This document shows positions 34,094 through 44,145 of a DNA stretch of 64,000 nucleotides, in pieces. Made by a program: the position numbers and the translations under genes. Below the pieces are notes generated by a model. That model had not been told where the DNA came from. It was given only the letters and a program-made list of their open reading frames with translations, and did not search any database. The first letter of the stretch is position 1. Each line of letters opens with the position of its first letter. The DNA comes from Anaerolineae bacterium (lineage in GTDB: Bacteria > Chloroflexota > Anaerolineae > Aggregatilineales > JAFGMM01), in the NCBI GenBank assembly GCA_027494055.1, contig JAOSJO010000001.1, forward strand, positions 248,001-312,000. Direction: 5' to 3'.

Positions 34094-35191
34094 ATGACGG
34101 AAAAGGCGCGACCCCGCGCCCGGTCCTGGCGACGCTGGCTCTGGTTGGGCGCGGGCCTTCTCATCAGCGCCGTCTTCCTGTGGCTGAGCCTGCGCGGCCT
34201 GCATCTGGAACAGGTGTGGCGCGACATCCAGAGCGCGAACTACATCTGGATTGTGCCCGGCGTGGCGGTGTACTTCCTGGCGGTGTGGTTCCGCACGTGG
34301 CGATGGCACTACCAGCTACGCCTGCTCAAGCCCGTGCCGACGCGCCGCCTCTGGCCGGCGGTCGCGATTGGCTACATGGGCAACAACATCTACCCCTTCC
34401 GCGCCGGCGAGGTGATCCGCTGCTACGTGCTCTACCGCGACGAGCAGATCAACATGCCGGCGAGCCTGGCGACCGTGCTCGTCGAGCGCATCTTCGACGG
34501 GCTGACGATGCTGATCTTCGTGTTCGCGGCGCTGCCCTTCGCGCTGAGCGAGATCGTCGATCAGGCGGGGTCGGCGTGGCTGATCCAGGTGTCGGTCGTG
34601 GCGACGGTGGTCTTCTTCCTGGCGCTGATCGTCTTCCTCTACCTGGCGATCCGCCCTGAGCGCGCCGCGTGCGTCTACTGCTGGCTCATCGACCGCTTCG
34701 TGCCCGCGCCGATGCGCGCGCGCACGCGCGAGATCGCCGACCGGTTCATGGGCGGGCTGGTGGCGCTGCGCAGCCCGCGCGACATGCTCATGATCCTGTT
34801 CACGTCGATCCTGGTGTGGCTCACCGAGACGCTGAAGTACTGGTTCGTGATGCACGCCTTCCCGTTCGAGACGAGCTTCTTCGTGCTCATGCTGATGACC
34901 GCCGTCGTCAACCTGGCGACGACGATCCCCTCCGCGCCGGGGTACATCGGCACGTTCGACGGCCCCGGCATTGCGACGCTGGCGGCCTTCGGCGTGGACG
35001 CCAACGTCGCGGCGAGCTACACGCTGGTACTGCACGCGGCGCTCTGGCTGCCGATCACCGTGCTGGGCGCGTGGTACTTCGTGCGCAAGGGGATGCGCTG
35101 GGCCGACTTCGACCGCGCGCAGGCCGCCGCTGCGAAGCTCGCGGACGAAGAGCCGCCGTCTGAAACGACGCCTGCGACGGTCGAATTGTGA
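34094..35191 (+). CDS. Flippase-like integral membrane protein (lysylphosphatidylglycerol synthase TM family)
   Basis: 365 residues. Several in-frame ATGs exist from 34067 onward; the ATG at 34094 is chosen because GGGAGG lies at 34081-34086. The protein has about eight transmembrane helices and the hallmarks of the AglD/MprF-type transmembrane family: GYMGNNIYPFRAGEVIRCYVL, VLVERIFDGLTML and, near the end, NLATTIPSAPGYIGTFDG. Such proteins are thought to move lipid-linked sugars or aminoacyl-lipids across the membrane. It stands alone between a terminator and a palindromic repeat. The specific lipid is unknown. Confidence 0.85.
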   Translation: MTEKARPRARSWRRWLWLGAGLLISAVFLWLSLRGLHLEQVWRDIQSANYIWIVPGVAVYFLAVWFRTWRWHYQLRLLKPVPTRRLWPAVAIGYMGNNIYPFRAGEVIRCYVLYRDEQINMPASLATVLVERIFDGLTMLIFVFAALPFALSEIVDQAGSAWLIQVSVVATVVFFLALIVFLYLAIRPERAACVYCWLIDRFVPAPMRARTREIADRFMGGLVALRSPRDMLMILFTSILVWLTETLKYWFVMHAFPFETSFFVLMLMTAVVNLATTIPSAPGYIGTFDGPGIATLAAFGVDANVAASYTLVLHAALWLPITVLGAWYFVRKGMRWADFDRAQAAAAKLADEEPPSETTPATVEL

Positions 35192-35208
35192 CGGTCAATC
35201 CAATGCGG

Positions 35209-35234
35209 TAGGGGCAAGGCATGCCTTGCCCCTA
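35209..35234. repeat. Perfect 26-bp palindrome, family A-prime
   Basis: TAGGGGCAAGGCA is followed directly by its exact reverse complement. An identical copy is at 39559-39584. The ends (TAGGGGC/GCCCCTA) are shared with family A at 14181 and 50718. Confidence 0.9.
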
Positions 35235-35248
35235 CTGGAGGTCTGGTC

Positions 35249-35803
35249 ATGATAACAGCCGCTCAACTGATTCCATACCGGGGTGCAGGCGAAGACTACG
35301 TTTGGACCGAAGATCTCAAATCTAGATTCCAACGCTTGCGTAGCGAACGCCAACCTTTCTATCTGACATTTGAAGAGTTTGATGAAATCCTGCACTGGAA
35401 ACTGGACCAGCAATATGGTAGACAACGAGAAAGGCGCAAAGCCAACACGGACGAAGTGATCCGCGCAATCACAGGTGCAGCCCTGACAATCACTCTTGCT
35501 GAGGATGAGGTTCAGGAAGAGTATGAGCTTGAGCTGCGTATTGGGATTCTGTGTGCGCTGCGAGGGGTAGGCGTACCTGTCGCGTCTGCGGTGCTCGCAC
35601 TCGTTTTTCCTGAGAAGTATGCTGTAATTGACTTTCGGGGATGGAGACAAGTGTTCGGTGAGGAAAAAAGGAACGGTTTCTCCATTGCGGATTACAAGAG
35701 ATACCTCCGCGAAGTCCGCCGATTGGCAGACGAGTTAAGATGGCTTGTGCAGGAAGTTGATCTCGCAATCTGGGTATATGACAAAGACACAACGGCGCGC
35801 TAA
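35249..35803 (+). CDS. Unknown protein with helix-hairpin-helix-like segment, AT-richer than neighbours
   Basis: 184 residues, read from the ATG at 35249 with GGAGG just upstream, immediately after a perfect palindrome. The central part, LCALRGVGVPVASAVLALVFPEKYAVIDFR, looks like the HhH region of DNA glycosylase-fold proteins followed by a conserved Asp/Arg (DFRGW). The N-terminal half is charged and helical, with RRKANTDEVIRAI. The base composition is visibly lower in G+C than the genes on either side, suggesting separate origin. I cannot name a family with confidence. A DNA-binding or repair-like role would be only a guess from the HhH resemblance. Confidence 0.65.
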   Translation: MITAAQLIPYRGAGEDYVWTEDLKSRFQRLRSERQPFYLTFEEFDEILHWKLDQQYGRQRERRKANTDEVIRAITGAALTITLAEDEVQEEYELELRIGILCALRGVGVPVASAVLALVFPEKYAVIDFRGWRQVFGEEKRNGFSIADYKRYLREVRRLADELRWLVQEVDLAIWVYDKDTTAR

Positions 35804-35946
35804 CCCGGCGTTTCCAGCCGACCGCTCATCATTGGAGACGGGCGCGTGAGAACCCCAGAGGGCGCAATCGTGGCGGCGACGGCGGACCGGGTGCGCATTC
35901 GCCCGGCGGACCGGTGATTCGGTGGATACAACGGAGTGAGCAACGC

Positions 35947-37334
35947 ATGAACATCGCCATCATCGGAGCGGGCGCGGCAGGGCTGGCCGCCGCGTGGGAC
36001 CTGGCGTGCGCTGGGCATGAGGTCGCCATCTACGAGGCCGGCGCGGAGGTCGGCGGGCTGGCGGCGGGCTTCAAAGACCCAGCGTGGGATTGGTCGCTGG
36101 AGAAGTTCTACCACCACTGGTTCTCGAACGACGATTCCATCCTCGGCCTGCTCGACGAGATCGGCTGCCGGGACAAGGTGCGCTTCTACACCCCCACGAC
36201 GAGCATCTGGCGCGCGCGCGGCATCTTCCCGATGGACAAGGCGGTGACGCCGGTGGCGCTGCTCTCGCGCGCGATCAACGTGCTGGGCATCCCGGACCTG
36301 CCGCTGCTGGCGAAGCTGCGCTTCGGCGCGGTGGGGTTCCTGCTCACGCTGTACAGGAACGGCGTCGCGCTGGAGAAGCACACCGCCGACGCCTGGCTCC
36401 GCCGCTGGGTGGGCGACGCGGCGTATGAGGCGATCTGGCGTCCGCTGCTGATCGGCAAGTTCAGCGAGAACTACGCCCAGGTCAACATGGCGTGGATGTG
36501 GGCGCGGCTCTACAAGCGCACGGCGCAGCTCGGCACCTACGTCGGCGGCTTCCAGGCGGCATTGGAGGACATCGCGGCGGCGGTGCGCGGCGCGGGCGTG
36601 GCGATACACCTCAACACGCGCGTCGGGTCTATCAAGCGCCGGCCCGAACAGGCCGGCCAGTCAGAGGGCGAGACAAGGGGCTTAAGCCCGTTGTCTGGAG
36701 GGCTTGAAGTGGACGCGGGCGCGAACGGCGGGCGGTTCGACCGGGTGCTGGTCACTGCCGGGCCGGGCCTGCTGCTGAAGCTCGTCCCCGACCTGCCCGA
36801 CCCTACGCGGCGCAGGTGCGCGACCTGCGCAGCATCGGCGCAATCGCGCTGATCCTGGCGCTGCGGCGCCAACTGATGACCGACGGCACGTACTGGCTCA
36901 ACCTGCCGGCGCAGAGTCCGGACCGGCGTGAGAACCCGTTCCCGTTCCTGGCGCTCGTGGAGCACACGAACTACCTCCCGCCGGAGCACTTCGGCGGCGA
37001 CCGCATCGTGTACCTGGGTGATTACGTCGCGCCCGATCACGAGTACTTCACCATGAGCGAGGACGAGATCGCCGATCTGTTCCTGCCGTCGCTGACGAAG
37101 GTGAACCCCAACTTCTCGCCCGATTGGGTGCGCAAGCGGTGGCTGTTCCGCGCGCCGTATGCGCAGCCGGTCCCGCTCGTGAACCAGTCGCAGCGCATCC
37201 CGTCGATCCAGACGCCAATCGACGGGCTGTACTGGGCGAGCATGAGCCAGGTCTACCCCTGGGACCGGGGCACGAACTACGCGGTGGAGATCGGGCGGCG
37301 GGCGGCGGCGATGATGCTGGAAACGCGAAGCTAG
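35947..37334 (+). CDS. FAD-dependent amine-oxidase-like / UDP-galactopyranose-mutase-like oxidoreductase, one frameshift
   Basis: About 462 residues from the ATG at 35947 (GGAG upstream). The N-terminus is a classical dinucleotide-binding fold, IAIIGAGAAGLAAAWDLACAGHEVAIYEA, followed by GGLAAGFKDPAWDWSLEKFYHHWF, typical of a large family often found with glycosyltransferases. The frame breaks at the CCC run 36801-36803: adding one C joins LVPDLPDP to YAAQVRDLRSIGAIALIL and the second half, which carries GLYWASMSQVYPWDRGTNYAVEIGRRAA, the C-terminal FAD-contact segment. A palindromic repeat (36672-36695) is embedded in frame and encodes RGLSPLS in a surface-like insertion. The substrate is unknown. 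Confidence 0.8.
36672..36695. repeat. Family B palindrome inside a coding sequence
   Basis: GACAAGGGGCTT is followed by its reverse complement with one mismatch (AAGCCCGTTGTC). Matching copies lie in non-coding DNA at 44061-44084 (perfect) and 49510-49533 (one mismatch). Here it is read in frame as part of the FAD oxidoreductase. Confidence 0.85.
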
Positions 37335-37471
37335 AAGCTGGCAACTGGAAGCTGGATACTCGTGGCTCGGTTTTCAGGATTTGCCTGACATGCGTTTGGC
37401 GTCTTCATTCGTGCGCAGGCACAACAGCTTGTCTTCCTGTTATCCTGTATCTACACAATGGAGAAAGCACA

Positions 37472-38215
37472 ATGACCCAGGGCATTGGCCGTGCGTTCAT
37501 GCACAGCACGTACTACCGCAACATGACCGAGTCCGACCAGCAGAAGGGGCTGCCGCAGCCGCCGCTTGAGCTGCCTTACGACGCCGACAAGCCGCGCATC
37601 GACCTGCCCGCGCCGCCCGACATCGACTTCGGTCACGCGGACCTGCGCGCGACCATCGAGGCGCGGCGCAGCGTGCGCAACTACGCCGAGCAACCCCTGA
37701 CGCTGGAGGCGCTCGCGTACCTGCTGTGGTGCACGCAGGGCGTGCGCGAAGTGATCGGGACGAAGGCGACGCTGCGGACGGCGCCCTCAGCCGGGGCGCG
37801 CCACCCCTTCGAGACGTACCTGCTCGCCAACCGCGTCACGGGGCTGGAGCCGGGCATCTACCGCTACGTGGCGACCGAGCATAAGCTGGTCCCGTTCGCG
37901 CTGGCGCGCGACATCGCCGACAGGCTGGTGGAGGCCGCGCTGCAACAGGAGTTCATCAAGGCGAGCGCGGTCACGTTCATCTGGACGGCGGTCCCCGCCC
38001 GGACGATGTGGCGCTACGGCGAGCGCGGCTACCGCTACATGCACCTCGACGCCGGCCACGTCTGCCAGAACCTCTACCTGGCCGCCGGGGCGATTGGGTG
38101 CGGCGTCTGCGCGATTGCCGCCTTCGACGACGAGGCGATGAACGCCCTGCTCGACCTGGACGGCGAGACGCAGTTCACGATCTACATGGCGACGGTCGGC
38201 GTGCGGGTGGAATAA
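37472..38215 (+). CDS. SagB/ThcOx-type nitroreductase-family dehydrogenase
   Basis: 247 residues from the ATG at 37472. The nitroreductase fold is recognised by IEARRSVRNYAEQPLTLEALAYLLWCTQGV near residue 65, the TLRTAPSAGARHPFETYLL segment (FMN contacts) and YMHLDAGHVCQNLYLAAGAIGCGVCAIAAFDD near the C-terminus. The SAGARHP stretch is characteristic of SagB-type enzymes, which in peptide clusters oxidise thiazolines or oxazolines. No precursor peptide or cyclodehydratase is adjacent, so a stand-alone oxidoreductase role is more likely here. The gene lies downstream of the FAD oxidoreductase, with a 137-base gap. Confidence 0.85.
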   Translation: MTQGIGRAFMHSTYYRNMTESDQQKGLPQPPLELPYDADKPRIDLPAPPDIDFGHADLRATIEARRSVRNYAEQPLTLEALAYLLWCTQGVREVIGTKATLRTAPSAGARHPFETYLLANRVTGLEPGIYRYVATEHKLVPFALARDIADRLVEAALQQEFIKASAVTFIWTAVPARTMWRYGERGYRYMHLDAGHVCQNLYLAAGAIGCGVCAIAAFDDEAMNALLDLDGETQFTIYMATVGVRVE

Positions 38216-38359
38216 GCACCGGCGCTTCCCCCTCACCGTTCTATGGGTTGGGGTTGGACAGGCAAATGAATCCCCCAAGCGCCAATCAACATATTCTGAC
38301 CTTCCCCCGATTTCTCGGACACAAGAAATGTCGTAGACTGGAGAAATCAGGAGGGAGCT

Positions 38360-38530
38360 ATGGACAAGCGCTATCGGACGTACACGCAAGAGTTCAAGCT
38401 GGAAGCGCTGGAGCTGCTGATGCACAGTGGCAAGAGTGCGGCGCAGCTGGAGCGGGAGCTAGGGATCACCAAAGGGCTGCTGCTGAAGTGGCGCGACCGT
38501 TACCAGGTGCGACGGGAGGGGGCGCGGTGA
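38360..38530 (+). CDS. IS3-family OrfA (HTH part), short
   Basis: A 56-residue protein, YRTYTQEFKLEALELLMHSG followed by KSAAQLERELGITKGLLLKW, the helix-turn-helix of IS3 OrfA. Family OrfA proteins are usually ~90-100 residues and continue into a leucine-zipper region. Here that region (QAEVRQLRRQLAIAEQERDILKK) is found at the start of the next frame. One additional G in the GGGGG run near 38517-38521 would fuse both into one frame, so this may be another indel artefact. Confidence 0.8.
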   Translation: MDKRYRTYTQEFKLEALELLMHSGKSAAQLERELGITKGLLLKWRDRYQVRREGAR

Positions 38531-39537
38531 GCCTGGCTCCGACAGATCTGGCGGCGGCGCAGGCAGAGGTGCGGCAGTTGCGGCGGCAGTTGGCTATTGC
38601 CGAGCAGGAGCGCGACATCCTAAAAAAAAGCGGTGAGCATTTTCAGTCGTCTCGAGGGCTGAAGTATGCCTTCATTGCGGGGCATGCAGGAGAGTACGCG
38701 GTACGACGGATGTGTCAGGTGTTGGGGGTATCGCCCAGCGGCTACTACGCGTGGCTGAACCGGCCGCCCAGCGCACGCCAGCAAACCAACGAACCGTTGT
38801 TGGCGGCGATCCGGGGGGAGTATGACGCCAGCCGCCAGACCTATGGCAGCCCGCGCATTCACGCGGCGCTGCGCCAACAAGGGCTGCGCGTGGGGCGCAA
38901 GCGGGTGGCTCGTCTGATGCGCAGCGCGGGCCTGGTGGCCAAGGGGCCGTGGCGGAAGCGTCCGCGCACCACCCAGCGTGCGCCCGAGGCGGTAGCGGCG
39001 CCCAACCTGCTGGGGCAAGACTTCACCGCCAGTCGTCCGAATGAGAAATGGGTGGCGGACATCACCTACATCGAGACGCTGGAAGGTTGGCTCTATCTGG
39101 CGCTGGTATTGGACCTGTTCAGCCGCGCTATCGTCGGCTGGGCGATGGCCGACCACCTGCGGGCCACCCTGGTTGAGAGTGCCTTGCAGATGGCGCTGGG
39201 TCGCCGCACCCCCGACGGCAACCTGCTCCACCACTCCGACCAGGGCAGCCAGTACACCAGCACCTGGGTGCAGACGCTGTTGGCCCAGCATCACATCCAG
39301 GTCAGCATGAACGGCGTGGGCAACTGCTACGACAATGCACCGATGGAAAGTTTCATCGGCACCCTGAAGACCGAGTGCGCCGACGCTCCCTTTGCTACGC
39401 GGGCCGAGGCGCGCCGGGTGATCTTCGAGTATCTCGAAGTCTGGTACAACCGCCAGCGGCTGCACTCATCCTTGGGCTATGTCAGCCCTGCCGCTTTCGA
39501 TCAGCAGTATGCCGACGAAATCAAGACTGTCCGGTAA
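38527..39537 (+). CDS. IS3-family DDE transposase (OrfB)
   Basis: From the GTG at 38527, overlapping OrfA by GTGA, 336 residues. After a coiled-coil segment comes the HTH_21-like region RQTYGSPRIHAALRQQGLRVGRKRVARLM and the rve integrase core: Asp in WVADITYIE, Asp in HHSDQGSQYTS and Glu in NAPMESFIGTLKTE, followed by YNRQRLHSSLGYVSP. All three DDE residues are present, so it is probably functional. A run of eight A at about 38622-38629 lies where IS3 elements use programmed frameshifting, but the frame here is already continuous across it. Confidence 0.9.
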   Translation: MSLAPTDLAAAQAEVRQLRRQLAIAEQERDILKKSGEHFQSSRGLKYAFIAGHAGEYAVRRMCQVLGVSPSGYYAWLNRPPSARQQTNEPLLAAIRGEYDASRQTYGSPRIHAALRQQGLRVGRKRVARLMRSAGLVAKGPWRKRPRTTQRAPEAVAAPNLLGQDFTASRPNEKWVADITYIETLEGWLYLALVLDLFSRAIVGWAMADHLRATLVESALQMALGRRTPDGNLLHHSDQGSQYTSTWVQTLLAQHHIQVSMNGVGNCYDNAPMESFIGTLKTECADAPFATRAEARRVIFEYLEVWYNRQRLHSSLGYVSPAAFDQQYADEIKTVR

Positions 39538-39558
39538 AACGGGGCAAGGTCATTCAAG

Positions 39559-39584
39559 TAGGGGCAAGGCATGCCTTGCCCCTA
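39559..39584. repeat. Perfect 26-bp palindrome, family A-prime (second copy)
   Basis: Identical to the copy at 35209-35234. It starts 6 bases after the right end of the IS3 element. The remaining bases to 39690 show no gene. Confidence 0.9.
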
Positions 39585-39690
39585 CTCACCCATTTCCCGC
39601 CAAGACTCAACCCTGTCTGCCCCTGCACCCTTTTATGGAGGAGGGGTGAGGGTAGAAGGTGGGTAGATTCCTCTGAGGACCAGGTCGTTG

Positions 39691-41550
<1,860 letters not shown>

Positions 41551-41562
41551 GGTGATTGCTCC

Positions 41563-42069
41563 TTATGAGAGTTCAAAATAGCCTTTGGTTCTTAAAGTAG
41601 CCAGTAAAGGTACAGGTACAGTCGCAGCGAGGTGGGAATCGAACATCTCGTAATCCGAGTCTGTAACGATTACCACGAAGTCGGAGGTGATATCAAGAAT
41701 GTCACTCCAATTGAACCTTTGTAACTCGATAACGATCCTATCGAAAAGTGCCATTCCGAAATCATGTCGTCCGGTAAGGAAAATCTGCTGATCCAACAGA
41801 TCAAGGACATCTCCAATATCCTTGTCAGAGTCAGCAGTGACGTACCCGTTGTGCATGAACTCAACCGGGTTCCAGAGCACCATCTTGGTTCGTTCAGGGT
41901 ACTGTTTGACCCAGGTTGCACGCTCACTTTCCAGGCCGACACCAATCATTGGTGAGAAAAGACTCCAAGGCTGAGGCCAATACATCAGCGCTACACAGTA
42001 AGCTGGCCCTCTCACCGCCCAATTTGCAATCAATCGGGGAATCTCTTTGATCAAGTACTGCTTGACCAT
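41563..42069 (-). CDS. Unknown protein, AT-richer gene next to iolD
   Basis: 168 residues with no signal peptide or membrane segment. It begins 5 bases after the stop of the interrupted gene upstream, so the two form an operon. Features: IPRLIANWAVRGPAYCVALMYWPQPW, then an acidic region YVTADSDKDIGDVLDLLDQQIF and ITSDFVVIVTDSDYEMFDSHLAATVP. Codon and base use are clearly different from the GC-rich iol genes around it. I do not recognise a family. Small acidic proteins of this kind are common among immunity proteins of polymorphic toxins, but no toxin gene is present, so that remains a guess. Confidence 0.6.
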   Translation of the reverse strand: MVKQYLIKEIPRLIANWAVRGPAYCVALMYWPQPWSLFSPMIGVGLESERATWVKQYPERTKMVLWNPVEFMHNGYVTADSDKDIGDVLDLLDQQIFLTGRHDFGMALFDRIVIELQRFNWSDILDITSDFVVIVTDSDYEMFDSHLAATVPVPLLATLRTKGYFELS

Positions 42070-42353
42070 GCCGATCAGGTAACTGAGGGTTTGACCTTTT
42101 GAGGTCGCCGGTAAAGGATGTAAGATTGATTGCTAAGGATATAATCGACCCGCCCGATCCCATCGTAAACGAACATCACTTCAGAACCATCTGAGTTCCT
42201 GATTCTCAACAACCTGTTTCCAACATACTCATAGGCTTCTTCCCAACTTCCTATTTCCTTCGCGCGACCGTCCCAAAAGGCTACTTGGTATAAGACCATC
42301 CTGCCGTGCTCATAGTACTGACGTGTGAAATATTTGAGCTTATTTGGGCCAGA

Positions 42354-43448
42354 CTAGCTACCGGACACTGAACAGAAGTTCGGGACGAGCAGGTTGGGCA
42401 AAGGGTCATGAAGCGCGAGGCGGCGTTCGATGAAGTCCCAACCCAAGCGGAAAATGCTCAGATCACGGCGGTCGGTGCGGTCCACTTCGTGGGTCTGATG
42501 AGTATTGAGGACATGCTCACCCATCGCCACGAGCCAGACGTAGACCAGGCAGACGGCCAGGGTCAGACGCGACAGGCGCAGGAAATGGCGTAAGCGGGAG
42601 GCTTCGAGGTCAAAGCCATGCCCCTTCAGGTCACCAAACAGTTCCTCGATCCACATGCGGCGGCGGTACAGGCACAGGACGGCACGCGGTTCGATCAGGT
42701 TGGTTGCCAGATACCAGGGTTCTGGCTCCCCTTTGCGCCAGTACAGCAGCAGGTGGGTGGGATAAGCGCTCGCACGGGTCAGCAGGGCGCGCCCAATCCA
42801 GATCAGCGTGCCGGGCGACATGGGGAAGCTATCCAGGCGGTGCCAGTCGGGATCCCCTTTGGTCATCACCAGGTGATCACCGGGCTGGCGCAGCGCGTAG
42901 TCCCAGCCCCACCAATCCAGATATTCCAGCAGCAGTGGGCGTCCAAACTCACAGTCGCCCACCAGCGATACCCGCACACCGGGTGGCAGCAAGCCCTGTA
43001 CGTAGTCCAGCAGCGCGACCTGCTTGCGCGTCGTGCTGTGCCCGCAGGCGCTGCATACCCAGGTCCATGCCAGGGGCAGCGCCCGACCCCGATAGGCGAT
43101 GCCCACGATCACCAAACGATGTCCCGCGCTCACCTTGCTCGCGTCAATGATCAGATGCACCTGCCCGGCGACGCTCGCCGCCTGCACCAGCCACGCGGCC
43201 AGGGGGTGATACCATCGCCGCACACGCACCGCGCCATTACTCAGGAAACGTCGCATGCGCTTGTCCAGGCTCAACTTCTTCGCGCGCACCGGCAACTTGC
43301 GCGCGATCAGGGTCAAATGCACGCTGCGCGCCAGGAACAGCCCGACCACCAACCACAACATATTCGTTACTCGGCTCTCACACTCGTCCGGCGCCAGTTG
43401 ATGCAACTGCTGGCGCCATATATGATACAGGTGAGGGTTGGACAGCAT
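42354..43448 (-). CDS. IS4-family DDE transposase
   Basis: A 364-residue transposase. The RNase H-like core has the Asp in VHLIIDASKVSAGHRLV, the Asp in VSLVGDCEFGRPLLLEYL and the Glu in RRRMWIEELFGDLKGHGFDLE, the Y/W-(2)-R-(3)-E-(6)-K signature of the IS4 group. The stop codon lies in the terminal inverted repeat. The reading frame is intact, so the element is probably still active. Confidence 0.88.
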   Translation of the reverse strand: MLSNPHLYHIWRQQLHQLAPDECESRVTNMLWLVVGLFLARSVHLTLIARKLPVRAKKLSLDKRMRRFLSNGAVRVRRWYHPLAAWLVQAASVAGQVHLIIDASKVSAGHRLVIVGIAYRGRALPLAWTWVCSACGHSTTRKQVALLDYVQGLLPPGVRVSLVGDCEFGRPLLLEYLDWWGWDYALRQPGDHLVMTKGDPDWHRLDSFPMSPGTLIWIGRALLTRASAYPTHLLLYWRKGEPEPWYLATNLIEPRAVLCLYRRRMWIEELFGDLKGHGFDLEASRLRHFLRLSRLTLAVCLVYVWLVAMGEHVLNTHQTHEVDRTDRRDLSIFRLGWDFIERRLALHDPLPNLLVPNFCSVSGS

Positions 43449-43550
43449 TGGACAGACCTCCCGATCCGGTTTTTGTGTGGCAACTTAACCTTATCGGGAC
43501 CGTCTGTGCTGTTCAACTCTCGCTCATTTGTTCAAGTGTCCGGTAGCTAG
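42354..43550 (-). mobile_element. IS4-family insertion sequence, 1197 bp, with 9-bp target duplication
   Basis: The ends are inverted repeats, CTAGCTACCGGACACT at 42354-42369 and its reverse complement at 43535-43550, with GAACA/TGTTC continuing inward after a one-base offset. TGGGCCAGA flanks both sides (42345-42353 and 43551-43559), a 9-bp duplication. Both duplications are identical, which points to a recent insertion. Confidence 0.9.
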
Positions 43551-44060
43551 TGGGCCAGACCATCTCGTCGATTCCATCACTCTGTCGTCGCAATTGAAGA
43601 ATTCTTCCTCGAATATGCCGTGGTAATCAAACCAGGTGTTGTACACTCGACATACAACAACACGGTTATGTTCATCGAACCCGTAGTGATGCCAAAACCC
43701 ACTCTTGTTTTCAGGTTCTCTCTTCAGGCGTCGCCCTCTGCCGAAACGGTTCCGTTTATAGTAATAGGGTCGCGGGTCATAGCGATCCCCTGAACACCAT
43801 TCCCAACGAACAGCTTCTGCCTCAGCAATGTTCTTCAGATAACCGTATTCAGACTGGGCACTCTCAAATCTCTCTTTCAAATCTTCCATAGTCATTCAGA
43901 ATCCACCATGCGACTCAAAAGAAGTCAAGTGCCTCATTCTCCCCAAGCCGCCACCCTCCCCCGCACCGCCTACCTCCCCGCGACGCACGGCGCACGCCCG
44001 GACGGGCCGGGGACCGCGCCGGCGTCAGGAACGCCGGGCAAGGAGCCAGACAGGGGGCCA

Positions 44061-44084
44061 GACAAGGGGCTTAAGCCCCTTGTC
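44061..44084. repeat. Family B palindrome, perfect 24 bp
   Basis: GACAAGGGGCTT followed by its exact reverse complement. Related copies are at 36672-36695 (inside a gene) and 49510-49533. The surrounding 43896-44145 holds no gene that I can support. Confidence 0.9.
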
Positions 44085-44145
44085 CCCTCGGATGGGCGTC
44101 AGAAGCCACCCCGCCCCGCAACAGACGCGCGCGCCGCGCCGGGCG

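Larger units (their letters stand above)
38297..39552 (+). mobile_element. IS3-family insertion sequence, 1256 bp, with 3-bp target duplication
   Basis: Imperfect terminal inverted repeats of about 24 bases begin TGACCTT(C/G)CCCCG and end in CGGACA at both ends. The element is flanked by TTC on each side (38294-38296 and 39553-39555), the 3-bp duplication usual for the family. It encodes a HTH protein and a DDE transposase. The right end is only 6 bases from a family A-prime palindrome. Confidence 0.85.
42075..43895 (-). pseudogene. Unknown YD-repeat-like gene interrupted by an IS4-family element
   Basis: The 5' part (43895 to 43551) and the 3' part (42353 to 42075) make one continuous frame once the element and one copy of the 9-base target duplication are removed: ...MESTRWSGP continues NKLKYFTRQYYEHGRMVLYQV. 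The intact protein would be about 205 residues. It has three segments resembling YD/RHS-type repeats: YGFDEHNRVVVCRVYN, YYEHGRMVLYQVAF and VFVYDGIGRVDYIL. Base composition is lower in G+C than in the neighbours. The function is unknown. The gene is now broken, though an ATG at 42299 could still give the last 74 residues. Confidence 0.8.

Noticed and set aside
37472..38215. SagB-like gene as sign of a thiazole/oxazole-modified peptide cluster
   Set aside because: No cyclodehydratase (SagC/D type) and no precursor-like small peptide were found within several kilobases on either strand.
38620..38632. Run of eight A as a programmed frameshift site of the IS3 element
   Set aside because: The zipper region and the integrase core are already in the same frame here, and the alternative frame stops within two codons, so slippage is not needed. 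It remains possible only if the run length is wrong.
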